DNA of 64,000 nt from an uncultured Acetatifactor sp. Its GTDB lineage: Bacteria > Bacillota > Clostridia > Lachnospirales > Lachnospiraceae. Position 1 is the first letter of the stretch; the number at the start of each line of letters is the position of its first letter. This document shows, one piece after another, positions 52,398-60,398 of the stretch. Location of the stretch: NCBI GenBank assembly GCA_910589035.1, contig CAJUSI010000081.1:62001-126000 (forward strand), given 5' to 3'. A model generated the notes under the pieces. That model was not told the DNA's origin, searched no databases, and saw only the letters and a program-made list of their open reading frames with translations. A program made the translations under genes and the position numbers.

Positions 52398-53939
52398 ATG
52401 TCGGATAGATATGAGGACAGGGAAGAGAAGGAAGTAAAGGATGAGGCGGAAGAGAAGCGGACGGACCTGACGGAAGGGCATCCGGACGCTTCTGCCACGA
52501 AGAACGCGGGAAAGAGCGATAACAGCGATTACGAGGATGTCTGCTTTATCTGCCGCAGGCCGGAGAGCAAGGCGGGCAAGATGTTTAAATTGCCTAATAA
52601 TATCTGCGTCTGCAACGATTGCATGCATAAGACCATGGAGACGGTCAGTCAGTTTGACTATCAGGGAATGCTGAATAACCCTCAGCTGCAGAGGGAGCTG
52701 GACGAGATGAAAAAGCAGGGGGGCTTTCCCAATATCAGCTTTGTGAACCTGGCGGACCTGCGGGGGGACGGGGGAATTCCCAACAAGCAGAAGCTGAAGA
52801 AGAAAAAGAAAAAGGAGGGGGAGGAACCCGTTCTGAACATTCGGGATATTCCGGCGCCTCATAAGATCAAGGCGAGCCTGGATGAGTATGTGGTGGGGCA
52901 GGATCATGCCAAGAAGGTGATATCCGTGGCGGTATATAACCATTATAAGCGTGTTGCTACCGGCACCATGGATAATATCGAGATTGAGAAGTCCAATATG
53001 CTGATGATAGGACCCACCGGCTGCGGCAAGACCTATCTGGTGAAGACCCTGGCAAGGCTTCTGGATGTTCCCCTGGCCATCGCGGACGCTACTTCCCTGA
53101 CGGAGGCCGGATATATCGGTGACGATATCGAATCCGTGGTATCAAAGCTTCTGGCTGCCGCCGACAACGACGTGGAGAAGGCGGAGAGGGGCATTATCTT
53201 CGTGGACGAGATCGACAAGATCGCCAAGAAAAAGAATACCAATAGCCGGGATGTGAGCGGTGAGAGCGTTCAGCAGGGAATGCTGAAGCTTCTGGAGGGT
53301 GCGGAGGTGGAGGTGCCCGTGGGCGCCAACAGCAAAAATGCCATGGTGCCCCTCGCCACGGTGAACACCCGCAATATCCTCTTCATCTGCGGAGGAGCCT
53401 TTCCGGACCTGGAGGGGATCATCAAGGAGAGACTGACAAAGACCGCCTCCATCGGCTTTAACTCGGAGCTGAAGGACAAGTATGATAAGGACAAAAATAT
53501 TCTGTCCAGAGTGACGGTGGAGGACATTCGGAAATTCGGCATGATTCCGGAATTTATCGGCCGCCTTCCCGTGATTTACACGCTGGAGGGGCTGTCCAGG
53601 GAGATGATGGTAAAGATCCTGAAGGAGCCCAGGAATGCCATATTGAAGCAGTACCAGAAGCTGCTGGAGCTGGACGAGGTGAAGCTGGAATTCACCGATG
53701 AGGCCCTGGAGGCCATCGCGGAGAAGGCCATGAAGCGAGACACCGGCGCCAGGGCCCTGCGCTCCATCATCGAGGAATTCATGCTGGATATCATGTATGA
53801 GATTCCCAAGGATGACAATATCGGCAGGGTCACCATCACCAGGGAGTACATTGAGGGGATCGGAGGCCCCATCATCGATATCCGCAGCAACCAGATCCTG
53901 GAAAATCCGGATAATCTCAAGCAGATCGAGCAGAAGTAA
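52398..53939 (+). CDS. ClpX-like AAA+ unfoldase, long form
   Basis: A 513-residue ATPase that should feed substrates to ClpP. An acidic N-terminal extension (about 45 residues) precedes a C4 zinc finger (CFIC and CNDC). A lysine-rich linker (about 115-145) absent from ordinary ~420-residue ClpX leads into the AAA+ core: MLMIGPTGCGKTYLV (Walker A), pore loop GYIGDD, IIFVDEIDKI (Walker B), the ClpP-docking IGF in TASIGFNSEL, sensor GRLPVIYTL and RDTGARALRSIIEEF. GAGGAGTG precedes ATG 52398. The IGF motif argues for ClpP partnership. No clpP or tig is beside it, so it may be a second, specialised paralog rather than the housekeeping copy. Confidence 0.9.
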   Translation: MSDRYEDREEKEVKDEAEEKRTDLTEGHPDASATKNAGKSDNSDYEDVCFICRRPESKAGKMFKLPNNICVCNDCMHKTMETVSQFDYQGMLNNPQLQRELDEMKKQGGFPNISFVNLADLRGDGGIPNKQKLKKKKKKEGEEPVLNIRDIPAPHKIKASLDEYVVGQDHAKKVISVAVYNHYKRVATGTMDNIEIEKSNMLMIGPTGCGKTYLVKTLARLLDVPLAIADATSLTEAGYIGDDIESVVSKLLAAADNDVEKAERGIIFVDEIDKIAKKKNTNSRDVSGESVQQGMLKLLEGAEVEVPVGANSKNAMVPLATVNTRNILFICGGAFPDLEGIIKERLTKTASIGFNSELKDKYDKDKNILSRVTVEDIRKFGMIPEFIGRLPVIYTLEGLSREMMVKILKEPRNAILKQYQKLLELDEVKLEFTDEALEAIAEKAMKRDTGARALRSIIEEFMLDIMYEIPKDDNIGRVTITREYIEGIGGPIIDIRSNQILENPDNLKQIEQK

Positions 53940-54246
53940 AGAGGTAAAAACGGAGAACGGCGCAGGCATTATTTCCTGCGCCGTATTAAGGATCCGCTAA
54001 GAAATAAGTAAGTCCTCACATTTGGCTTGCCTGAATTCACATTTACCGCGTTGGTCTACGCTTCGCTTTGGCTCGTGCCGGACGTGTGCCACCGGCACAC
54101 AGCACCGACGGCCGCCGCAGTCCACTATGATTCCTTCTTCCGCCTTGCAGCCGGGAAATCAATCTGTGTCAAATATAAATTTATTTCTTGACAGTTCCTG
54201 ATTGGTATCCGTAAATCACTGGGCAGAATCAGGAGGGCAGCCTGCG
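53940..54246. other. Intergenic region with hairpins between convergent genes
   Basis: Holds a terminator-like hairpin (53958-53983) and a GC-rich stretch (about 54045-54165) with overlapping hairpins: GTGTGCC/GGCACAC at 54084-54100 and GTGCCGG/CCGGCAC at 54075-54098. It looks like a dispersed repeat but only one copy is clear here. Confidence 0.4.
53958..53983 (+). terminator. Terminator-like hairpin after clpX paralog
   Basis: CGGCGCAGG pairs with CCTGCGCCG (9 bp) around CATTATTT; the following T tract is weak. Confidence 0.55.
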
Positions 54247-55626
54247 TTAGTAGCCTTCGCTGACTACCTTCCACGTCCCGTCTTCCGGCTGTAACGTAAT
54301 GCTGCGGTCCGGCTCCTGGATAACGCCGCCTTTGGAGGCTGTCACGGAGAAGACGATCTCTGTTTCGGATTGCTGCAGAATTTCCATGGAAACCACCTCA
54401 AAGACAGTACCGTTATAATAGGCTCTGGCCGCTTCCTCCGCCGCGGACAGAGCGTTTTTATCTGCAGCGGGGGCAGTGGAGGGGAGTTGGGTATCGGCTT
54501 CGGCCCGGGGGTTTTCCGGGACGGCGCTTTCGGCAGGGCTGTTATAAGAGGGGTCAAGCTGCTTTTTCTCTTCCTCAGAGGATTCATCATTCCCTTCCGG
54601 GGCATTTTCCTCCGGAAGGGCTTCATAGAGCAGATATCCTTCCTCCGCATAAACCACAAGATCATTATTATACTGATACACCGCCGCGCCTGTGATGGGG
54701 ATGTTGGCCTGAAAATCCTCCCTGGGCACGCCATCCGTAATGCCGGACTGCGGGTCGCTCACATCGCTTTCAATCTTCCCCAGATAAACGCAGCCTTCTG
54801 GCAGTTCGGTATAGGGATATTTCTGATTAATGGACTGCCGGTATAACACGCCGGTTACCCGTACCATGGGAGGAGCGTCCGCGGCGCCGGAGGAGGCTAT
54901 GGCGCCCTGGGCGTAGAGGACGTCCCGGGGAATGGCCTCGCTGTCCGGCCGCCTTACGAAAGCGTCCGCCTCGGTGATTTGGTAGTCATCGAAGGCGGCA
55001 AAGAAGGTTCCGTCGTCCAGCAGGGAAATCTCCAGGGCTTTTGTGGCGGTTTTGCCGTCTGCAAAGGTGATCTCCAATACAATCAGATCCCTGCGCATTT
55101 CCTCGGGCAGAGCCGCAATGCAGCTGCTTTCGCCGTGGGTCAATTCCCGGATAAGGCTGTCGGGAACCCAGTCGATGGTCAAATAGTAGTATTCCTGTTC
55201 GTTCTCTCCATAGGCAACGGTGAAATTCCTGGCGTTCCCGTATTCCTCCCGCTGCTCCGTCCAGTCCACAAAACAAATCATCTGATTTTTGCAGGAAAAA
55301 CGGACTGCGGCAATATCCCGGCCGGACAGGTAGAACATCAGCGGCTTTCCCCTCATTTCTCCTGTATCGCTGATGGAGCCGGTGCTGATTATCGCGCCTG
55401 CCGCCGTGATTTCCTCCTCCGTGTCTCTGGCGTGGACCGATATGGGGATATCCTTTTGAAAAGGGAAGAACAGACTGCCGGTGACAAGCAGTATGGCAAG
55501 ACAGGCTGCAAGGGCGCCCCATTTCGCGAGACGATGATTTCTGTTCTTTCTCTGGTAATCCATAGCCTCCTGAAGATAGCGGCTGTCAATCTGGTTCATG
55601 GCTTCCGAAAATTTTTGCAGATTCAT
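54247..55626 (-). CDS. Membrane-anchored anti-sigma-factor-like protein
   Basis: A 459-residue protein. A short cytoplasmic N-terminus (about 1-33, MNLQKFSEAMNQIDSRYL) that could hold the sigma factor is followed by one transmembrane helix (about 35-55) and a large extracytoplasmic part. Around residues 345-400 is a Glu/Pro/Ser-rich stretch. The ATG overlaps the sigma-factor stop by 4 nt, so the pair is coupled. The sequence resembles the anti-sigma/DUF4367-like group only in layout; the assignment rests mainly on gene order and topology. The inducing signal is unknown. Confidence 0.7.
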   Translation of the reverse strand: MNLQKFSEAMNQIDSRYLQEAMDYQRKNRNHRLAKWGALAACLAILLVTGSLFFPFQKDIPISVHARDTEEEITAAGAIISTGSISDTGEMRGKPLMFYLSGRDIAAVRFSCKNQMICFVDWTEQREEYGNARNFTVAYGENEQEYYYLTIDWVPDSLIRELTHGESSCIAALPEEMRRDLIVLEITFADGKTATKALEISLLDDGTFFAAFDDYQITEADAFVRRPDSEAIPRDVLYAQGAIASSGAADAPPMVRVTGVLYRQSINQKYPYTELPEGCVYLGKIESDVSDPQSGITDGVPREDFQANIPITGAAVYQYNNDLVVYAEEGYLLYEALPEENAPEGNDESSEEEKKQLDPSYNSPAESAVPENPRAEADTQLPSTAPAADKNALSAAEEAARAYYNGTVFEVVSMEILQQSETEIVFSVTASKGGVIQEPDRSITLQPEDGTWKVVSEGY

Positions 55627-56183
55627 AAGAACACCTCTCTTTCTTCCAAATATTCTTTCAGCTTCCGCCGGATGCGGGTGAGCCGGACGGTTACGTTTTT
55701 CTCCGTGAGACCTGTGCGGCTTGCAATCTCCCGGCAGCTGTCGTCAAACCAGTAACGGCGCAGAAAAATAACGCGGTTTTCCGCCGACAGGGTTTCCAGG
55801 AAGCTCTCGATTATCCGGGCCAGCTCCCGGGCGTCTATTTCGGATTCCACAGTGCAGGGGGCCGCCAGACAGGCTTCGAGCTCCTCCATGGCGACCGTAT
55901 AGGCGCCGCCCCGCCTGGCGGCTCTTTTCCGGTAATAGGCCTTCAGAGAAAGGTTTCTCACGATTTTGTATAGATAGGGCAGCAGCGGAGCGGGCTTTGC
56001 CGGCGGGATTGCGTTCCACATGCCCAGATAGGCATCGTTGACGCAGTCCTCCGCATCCTGCCTGTCGTTTACAATGCCGTAAGAGAGACTTCGGCACCGG
56101 GAACCGTATTTCCGGTCAAGCTCCTCTATAGCAGCTTCCGAACGCCGGAAAAACAATTCAATAATTTCTCTATCCTCTGTCAA
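55623..56183 (-). CDS. RNA polymerase sigma-70 factor, ECF-like
   Basis: A 186-residue sigma factor with region 2 (DRKYGSRCRSLSYGIVNDRQ, then DAEDCVNDAYLGMWNAIPP and LPYLYKIVRNLSL) and a region 4 helix-turn-helix (VIFLRRYWFDDSCREIA, SRTGLTEKNVTVRLTRIRRK). It begins at TTG 56183 with AGGAGGG about 8 nt upstream. Coupled to the anti-sigma gene. It probably autoregulates, but no clear ECF promoter is visible in the short region ahead of it. Confidence 0.9.
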   Translation of the reverse strand: MTEDREIIELFFRRSEAAIEELDRKYGSRCRSLSYGIVNDRQDAEDCVNDAYLGMWNAIPPAKPAPLLPYLYKIVRNLSLKAYYRKRAARRGGAYTVAMEELEACLAAPCTVESEIDARELARIIESFLETLSAENRVIFLRRYWFDDSCREIASRTGLTEKNVTVRLTRIRRKLKEYLEEREVFL

Positions 56184-56380
56184 TGGCTTTCCCTCCTTTC
56201 CGCCTCTACCTTTATACTACAGTTTTGACGGCTGAGGCTACAGAAAAGCGTAAAATATTTAAAAATTTATTCCAGCGGACAATGAGTCAGGCGAATGCGC
56301 CGGCATCTATTTGGCAAATGCCGCCGAACCACACTGGCAGATATTGTGACAATTTTTTTGCTGCAAAACTTATTTTTGTA

Positions 56381-56408
56381 TTGACATTTCTGTATAATAT
56401 GGTAATAT
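56381..56408 (+). promoter_or_regulatory. Promoter of the metal-homeostasis genes
   Basis: TTGACA, a 16-nt spacer, then TAATAT, immediately followed by the operator palindrome. Confidence 0.55.
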
Positions 56409-56411
56409 AAA

Positions 56412-56433
56412 CATATGAACAATGGTTCATATG
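56412..56433 (+). promoter_or_regulatory. ArsR/SmtB-type operator palindrome
   Basis: CATATGAAC-AATG-GTTCATATG, a perfect 9+9 palindrome just past the -10 box. It matches the ATATGAAC...GTTCATAT pattern known for zinc/cadmium-sensing ArsR-family repressors (SmtB, CzrA). No arsR gene is present in the window. Confidence 0.7.
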
Positions 56434-56449
56434 AAAGCCCTGAAAGACT

Positions 56450-56624
56450 TAGAGCGTGTTTGAAAATTGCTTTCTGCAAGATGTGCGTCACAATTTGTGG
56501 GAGATTTGGGTCAAATGAAGGGCGCATAGCGGGCTATGTAACCTGAATTTGACCCAAAGATACCGCGAATGTGGGGACGCGGTTACCGCGGCAGATGGCG
56601 GGAATGAATTTTCAAACACGCTCC
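56450..56624. mobile_element. MITE-like element, copy 2 (inverted relative to copy 1)
   Basis: About 175 bp with ends AGAGCGTGTTTGAAAATT and AATTTTCAAACACGCTC. Read in complement it matches copy 1 at 42904-43079, including GCAGATGGCGGGAATG and GTGGGAGATTTGGGTCAAAT. It lies between the metal operator and the HMA gene. Confidence 0.75.
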
Positions 56625-56689
56625 AGGGCTCAGAAGGGGATTAAGAAAATATAAAAAAGAAAAAAGGGAAATGAGGAGGAGCAAGCATC

Positions 56690-56911
56690 ATGAAGAAAAC
56701 TTACAAAATCGAGGTAGACTGTGCTAACTGTGCTTTGAAAATGGAGGAAGCGGCCAGGAAGGTGGATGGAGTTTCGGAGGTGACCGTAAGCTTCATGACC
56801 CAGAAGATGAAAGTGGAATTCGCGGACGGCGCGGAGGAGAAAGGGGTTATGCAGGCGGTGCGCAAGGCGTGCAAAAAGGTGGAGGATGACTGCGAGATCT
56901 TTTTGGACTGA
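56690..56911 (+). CDS. Single-domain HMA heavy-metal-associated protein
   Basis: A 73-residue protein with the ferredoxin-like HMA fold. The metal motif is VDCANCALKM (CxxC), followed by the family pattern KVDGVSEVTVSFMTQKMKVEF. It binds a soft or transition metal and may hand it to the ATPase at 57108, which lacks its own N-terminal HMA domain. GAGGAGGAGC precedes the ATG. A terminator (56936) sits between it and the ATPase, which would give more HMA protein than pump. Confidence 0.88.
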   Translation: MKKTYKIEVDCANCALKMEEAARKVDGVSEVTVSFMTQKMKVEFADGAEEKGVMQAVRKACKKVEDDCEIFLD

Positions 56912-56935
56912 GGCGCAGGGTACAAGCGTAAAACG

Positions 56936-56960
56936 GGAATCGCTCCGGCGGTTCCTTTTT
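56936..56960 (+). terminator. Hairpin plus T tract between HMA gene and ATPase gene
   Basis: GGAATCGC pairs with GCGGTTCC (one wobble pair) around TCCG and is followed by TTTTT. It may act as a partial terminator, since no second promoter is obvious before 57108. Confidence 0.65.
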
Positions 56961-57107
56961 ATGCGCAGGCCCGCATATGAAACTTTGCTGCTAATGCAGC
57001 ATGCAGCTTTTGCTGAACGGATATTTATGTAAGAAGGCCTTCCGCCAGACGGAGACGGAGTCACCCGGGAATACGGAGTGCTTTAAAGGAATGAGAGAGG
57101 TGTTGTT

Positions 57108-59015
57108 ATGACAAAAAAGCAGAAAAAGGTTTTATACCGCATTATCATAGCGGGTATTCTTATGGTAGGATTGCATTTTGTGCCTGTAGAGGGATATTTC
57201 AGATTTGGCCTGTATTTGATTCCCTATGTGATCATCGGCTATGACATTCTCCGCAAGGCGGCCCTGGGAATTATTCACGGAGAGGTATTTGACGAAAATT
57301 TCCTCATGGCGGTAGCTACGGTGGGAGCCATGCTCCTGGGCGTGTATAACGAGGCCAATGGCAGGGAGGGTGAATTTGCCGAAGGCGTTGCGGTTATGCT
57401 CTTTTATCAGATCGGCGAGCTTTTCCAGGCCGTTGCGGTGGGAAAGAGCCGGAAGAATATCAGCGCCCTCATGGATATTCGCCCGGATTATGCCAATATT
57501 GAAGACGGGGAGGGCAACCTGGAACAGGTGGATCCGGATGATGTGGAGGTGGGGACCTGTATCGTGGTACAGCCCGGGGAAAAGATACCCATTGACGGAA
57601 TTGTGCTGGAGGGGAGCTCCAGTCTGAATACCAGTGCGCTTACCGGGGAGAGCGTGCCCAGAGAAGTGAGCGAAGGAGAGGCCGTGATCAGCGGCTGCGT
57701 CAATCTATCCGGACTTTTGAAAATCCGTACCACGAAGGAATTCGGGGAATCCACAGTGTCTAAGATTTTGGACCTGGTAGAGAATTCCAGTATGAAAAAG
57801 GCCCGCACTGAGAATTTTATCACCAAATTTGCAAGATTTTATACGCCTGCAGTCTGCTACAGTGCGCTGGCTCTCGCGGTGCTCCCGCCCCTGGTCAATC
57901 TGCTGTTAGGCAATCCGGCAGGATGGAGCAGCTGGATTATCCGCGCATTGACCTTCCTGGTCATCAGCTGCCCCTGCGCACTGGTGATTTCCATTCCTTT
58001 AAGCTTCTTCGGAGGAATCGGCGGGGCGTCGTCCTGCGGTATCCTGGTAAAGGGCTCCAATTATCTGGAGGCGCTGGCGCGGACGAAATATGTGGTATTC
58101 GACAAGACAGGTACTTTGACAAAGGGTGTGTTTCAGGTGACGGAGGTGCATCCGGTACTGCCTTCTGAGGAGCTGCTGGAGCTGGCCGCCTGTGCGGAAA
58201 GCTATTCCACCCATCCCATCAGCAAGAGCCTGAGGGAGGCGTACGGCCGGGAGATTGTGAAATCCAGGGTGACTCAGGTGGAGGAGATCGGCGGGCACGG
58301 CGTGACGGCGCTGGTGGACGGAAAAGAGGTTGCCGCGGGCAACGAAAAGCTGATGAGAAAGCTGGGACTTGTTCCGGAACAGAGCACCGGGACGGGAACC
58401 ATTGTGCATGTGGCGGTGGACGGAAGCTACGCCGGGTACATCCTGATTGCCGATGTGGTGAAGGAGCAGTCTGCGGAAGCCATCGCCGCCCTGAAGGCAG
58501 CGGGCGTGAAAAAGACAGTGATGCTTACCGGGGACAGCAGGGCAGTGGCAGATCAGGTTGCGAAGGAATTAAAGCTGGATGAGGTAAAGAGCGAACTGCT
58601 TCCCGGGGATAAGGTGGGGGCGGTGGAGGCGCTGCTGGCGGAGAAATCTCCCGGAGAGAATCTTGCCTTTGTGGGGGATGGCATTAACGACGCTCCGGTG
58701 CTCTCCCGGGCAGATATCGGAGTGGCCATGGGGGCGCTTGGGTCCGATGCAGCCATAGAGGCGGCGGATATCGTGCTGATGGATGATAACCCGCTGAAGC
58801 TTGCGCTTGCCATGCGCATTTCCAGAAAATGTCTTAGGATTGTCTATGAAAACATTGTGTTTGCCCTTGCCGTCAAGGCATTATGCCTGATTTTGGGCGC
58901 TTTCGGCATCGCAAATATGTGGATCGCCATCTTTGCCGATGTGGGAGTGATGGTGCTGGCCGTGCTGAATGCCGTGAGATGCCTGAAGGTGAAGGCAAGA
59001 ACTGCCCGAAGGTGA
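57108..59015 (+). CDS. P1B-type heavy-metal ATPase (Zn/Cd/Co/Pb group)
   Basis: A 635-residue membrane pump exporting divalent soft metals at the cost of ATP. There is no N-terminal HMA domain. The actuator motif is ALTGESVPREV, the transmembrane metal site SCPCALVIS (about 286) is the CPC of this group, the phosphorylation motif is DKTGTLTKG (about 331), the HP-type motif is STHPISKSL, and GDGINDAPVLSRADIGVAMG is the hinge. The soluble HMA protein upstream may replace the missing domain. GAGAGGTG precedes the ATG. The zinc/cadmium preference is inferred from the CPC motif and the SmtB-like operator. The hairpin series at 59143 follows. Confidence 0.92.
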   Translation: MTKKQKKVLYRIIIAGILMVGLHFVPVEGYFRFGLYLIPYVIIGYDILRKAALGIIHGEVFDENFLMAVATVGAMLLGVYNEANGREGEFAEGVAVMLFYQIGELFQAVAVGKSRKNISALMDIRPDYANIEDGEGNLEQVDPDDVEVGTCIVVQPGEKIPIDGIVLEGSSSLNTSALTGESVPREVSEGEAVISGCVNLSGLLKIRTTKEFGESTVSKILDLVENSSMKKARTENFITKFARFYTPAVCYSALALAVLPPLVNLLLGNPAGWSSWIIRALTFLVISCPCALVISIPLSFFGGIGGASSCGILVKGSNYLEALARTKYVVFDKTGTLTKGVFQVTEVHPVLPSEELLELAACAESYSTHPISKSLREAYGREIVKSRVTQVEEIGGHGVTALVDGKEVAAGNEKLMRKLGLVPEQSTGTGTIVHVAVDGSYAGYILIADVVKEQSAEAIAALKAAGVKKTVMLTGDSRAVADQVAKELKLDEVKSELLPGDKVGAVEALLAEKSPGENLAFVGDGINDAPVLSRADIGVAMGALGSDAAIEAADIVLMDDNPLKLALAMRISRKCLRIVYENIVFALAVKALCLILGAFGIANMWIAIFADVGVMVLAVLNAVRCLKVKARTARR

Positions 59016-59142
59016 AAATAAGCCGTGAGAATAAGGCGCTCCAAAGAAAAAACGGGAACTTGTCTGAGTGTTGAAGAAAAACTGTAAAATAAGACTTGTC
59101 CTGATGAAAAACAGGACTTGTGCGGAAGGGAGAAAAGAAATA

Positions 59143-59297
59143 TAATAGAATCCAAAAGAGGATTCTATTATCAAAATTCTATAATAGAGTCAAAACCGGA
59201 TTCTGCTATCAAAAATCTATCATAGAAATATGACTGTAGAATCCTGTTTTGGATTCTATAATAAAAAGGCAAAATAGAATCCTATTATCCGAATTCT
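59143..59297. repeat. Series of four TAGAATCC hairpins
   Basis: Hairpin 1, TAATAGAATCC with GGATTCTATTA (59143-59170), is perfect. Hairpin 2 (59182-59208) and hairpin 4 (59275-59297) are imperfect. Hairpin 3 pairs GAATCC with GGATTC around TGTTTT (59235-59263). The loop is 6 nt in the first three. Hairpin 1 may terminate the ATPase transcript. Confidence 0.75.
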
Positions 59298-59349
59298 AAA
59301 AAATTTCGACTCTGAAATTCTGCATTTTGAACATGCGGCTGTGCATACT

Positions 59350-59575
59350 ATACCATGAGCACAGCAGCGCTCATGGCAGATGGCCATTCGGCCGTTCTCA
59401 GCGGGGAATATGGACATTATACCATGAGCACAGCAATGTTTATGGCAGAAGAGCAGCTGCCTGCTTCGTGTAAGGGGTGGCAGGATTCTGCTATGGGAAC
59501 AGCAGTGCTCATGGTAAGAAGGCCATCCGGCTGTTCCATGCATGGAATGTGGATGAACATGCCATGAGTGCAGTT
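59350..59575 (+). repeat. Tandem array of 69-71-bp repeats
   Basis: Three full units start near 59351, 59420 and 59489; a fourth start is at about 59560. Each begins CCATGAGC or a variant and contains a CATGAGC...GCTCATG hairpin and a CCGGCTGTT or CGGCCGTT motif. An isolated copy is at 15157. A run of codons through the array exists because 69 is a multiple of three, but it has no ribosome binding site. Confidence 0.75.
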
Positions 59576-59621
59576 TGCTTATGCTAAAGCATGTGTGCCA
59601 AAACAGGCAGATAGGAGCGGA

Positions 59622-60398
59622 ATGAAAGAGTTTATGATAATATCGATCCCTTTTTGGGGAACATCCCTGGGAGCTGCCATGGTATTTTTCATGAAAAAGG
59701 ACATGAAGCCATGGCTGGGAAAGCTCCTCATGGGATTTGCTTCCGGTGTGATGATTGCGGCTTCCCTTTGGTCGCTTTTGCTTCCGGCCATTGAGATGTC
59801 CGAAGAACAGGGAGGAAATGCCTGGCTGCCGGCGGCTGCCGGTTTCCTGGCGGGAGTGGGTTTTCTGCTGTTGCTTGACAGCCTTGTACCCCATCTCCAT
59901 ATGGAAAACGCGAAGCCGGAGGGGATGAAGGCGGATTTCCGGAAAACAACCATGCTGGTTCTGGCTGTAACCCTCCATAATCTCCCGGAGGGAATGGCTG
60001 TGGGGGTGGCCCTGGCAGGGGCGCTTCTGGACAATACGGGCATGAGTATGGCGGGGGCCATGGTGCTCGCCATTGGAATCGCCATTCAGAATTTCCCGGA
60101 GGGAGCCATTATTTCCATGCCCCTTCGGAGTACGGGAGCCTCCCGGCTTAAGGCATTCTGGTATGGAGTGCTTTCCGGAGTGGTGGAGCCCGTGGGAGCA
60201 GCGGTAACCATCCTGCTGGCGGAACAGGCGGTGCGGATTCTGCCCTGCCTGCTTGCCTTTGCGGCGGGAGCCATGATTTATGTGGTGGTGGATGAACTGA
60301 TTCCCGAGGCCCAGTCGGGAGAGCACAACAATATCGGCACCATCGGCGTGAGCATTGGATTCGTAGTGATGATGGTGTTGGACGTGGCGCTTGGTTAG
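59622..60398 (+). CDS. ZIP-family metal transporter
   Basis: A 258-residue membrane protein of the GufA/ZupT-like ZIP group with about eight helices, moving zinc or related divalent metals toward the cytosol. HNLPEGMAVGVALAG in the fourth helix and IAIQNFPEGAIISMPLR in the fifth carry the His, Asn and Glu metal ligands of the family. SLVPHLHMENAKPEG is the cytosolic loop. AGGAGCGG precedes ATG 59622. It lies next to the P1B pump but is separated by repeats, so it may be independently controlled. Confidence 0.92.
   Translation: MKEFMIISIPFWGTSLGAAMVFFMKKDMKPWLGKLLMGFASGVMIAASLWSLLLPAIEMSEEQGGNAWLPAAAGFLAGVGFLLLLDSLVPHLHMENAKPEGMKADFRKTTMLVLAVTLHNLPEGMAVGVALAGALLDNTGMSMAGAMVLAIGIAIQNFPEGAIISMPLRSTGASRLKAFWYGVLSGVVEPVGAAVTILLAEQAVRILPCLLAFAAGAMIYVVVDELIPEAQSGEHNNIGTIGVSIGFVVMMVLDVALG

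Larger units (their letters stand above)
56184..56689 (+). other. Regulatory region of the metal operon with an inserted MITE
   Basis: No gene is seen. Promoter (56381-56408), operator (56412-56433) and the MITE-like element (56450-56624) occupy the right half. 56230-56370 is AT-rich without a nameable signal. Confidence 0.55.
59016..59621. other. Repeat-filled intergenic region
   Basis: No supported gene in about 600 nt. The left half holds four TAGAATCC hairpins (59143-59297); the right half is the 69-bp tandem array (59350-59575). Confidence 0.6.

Noticed and set aside
59355..59567. 70-codon frame through the 69-bp repeats, as a gene
   Set aside because: No ribosome binding site or promoter; the open frame follows from the repeat length being a multiple of three. 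Kept as a repeat array instead.
59143..59575. CRISPR array
   Set aside because: Repeats are 69-71 bp units without alternating unique spacers, or simple hairpins; there are no cas genes in the window.
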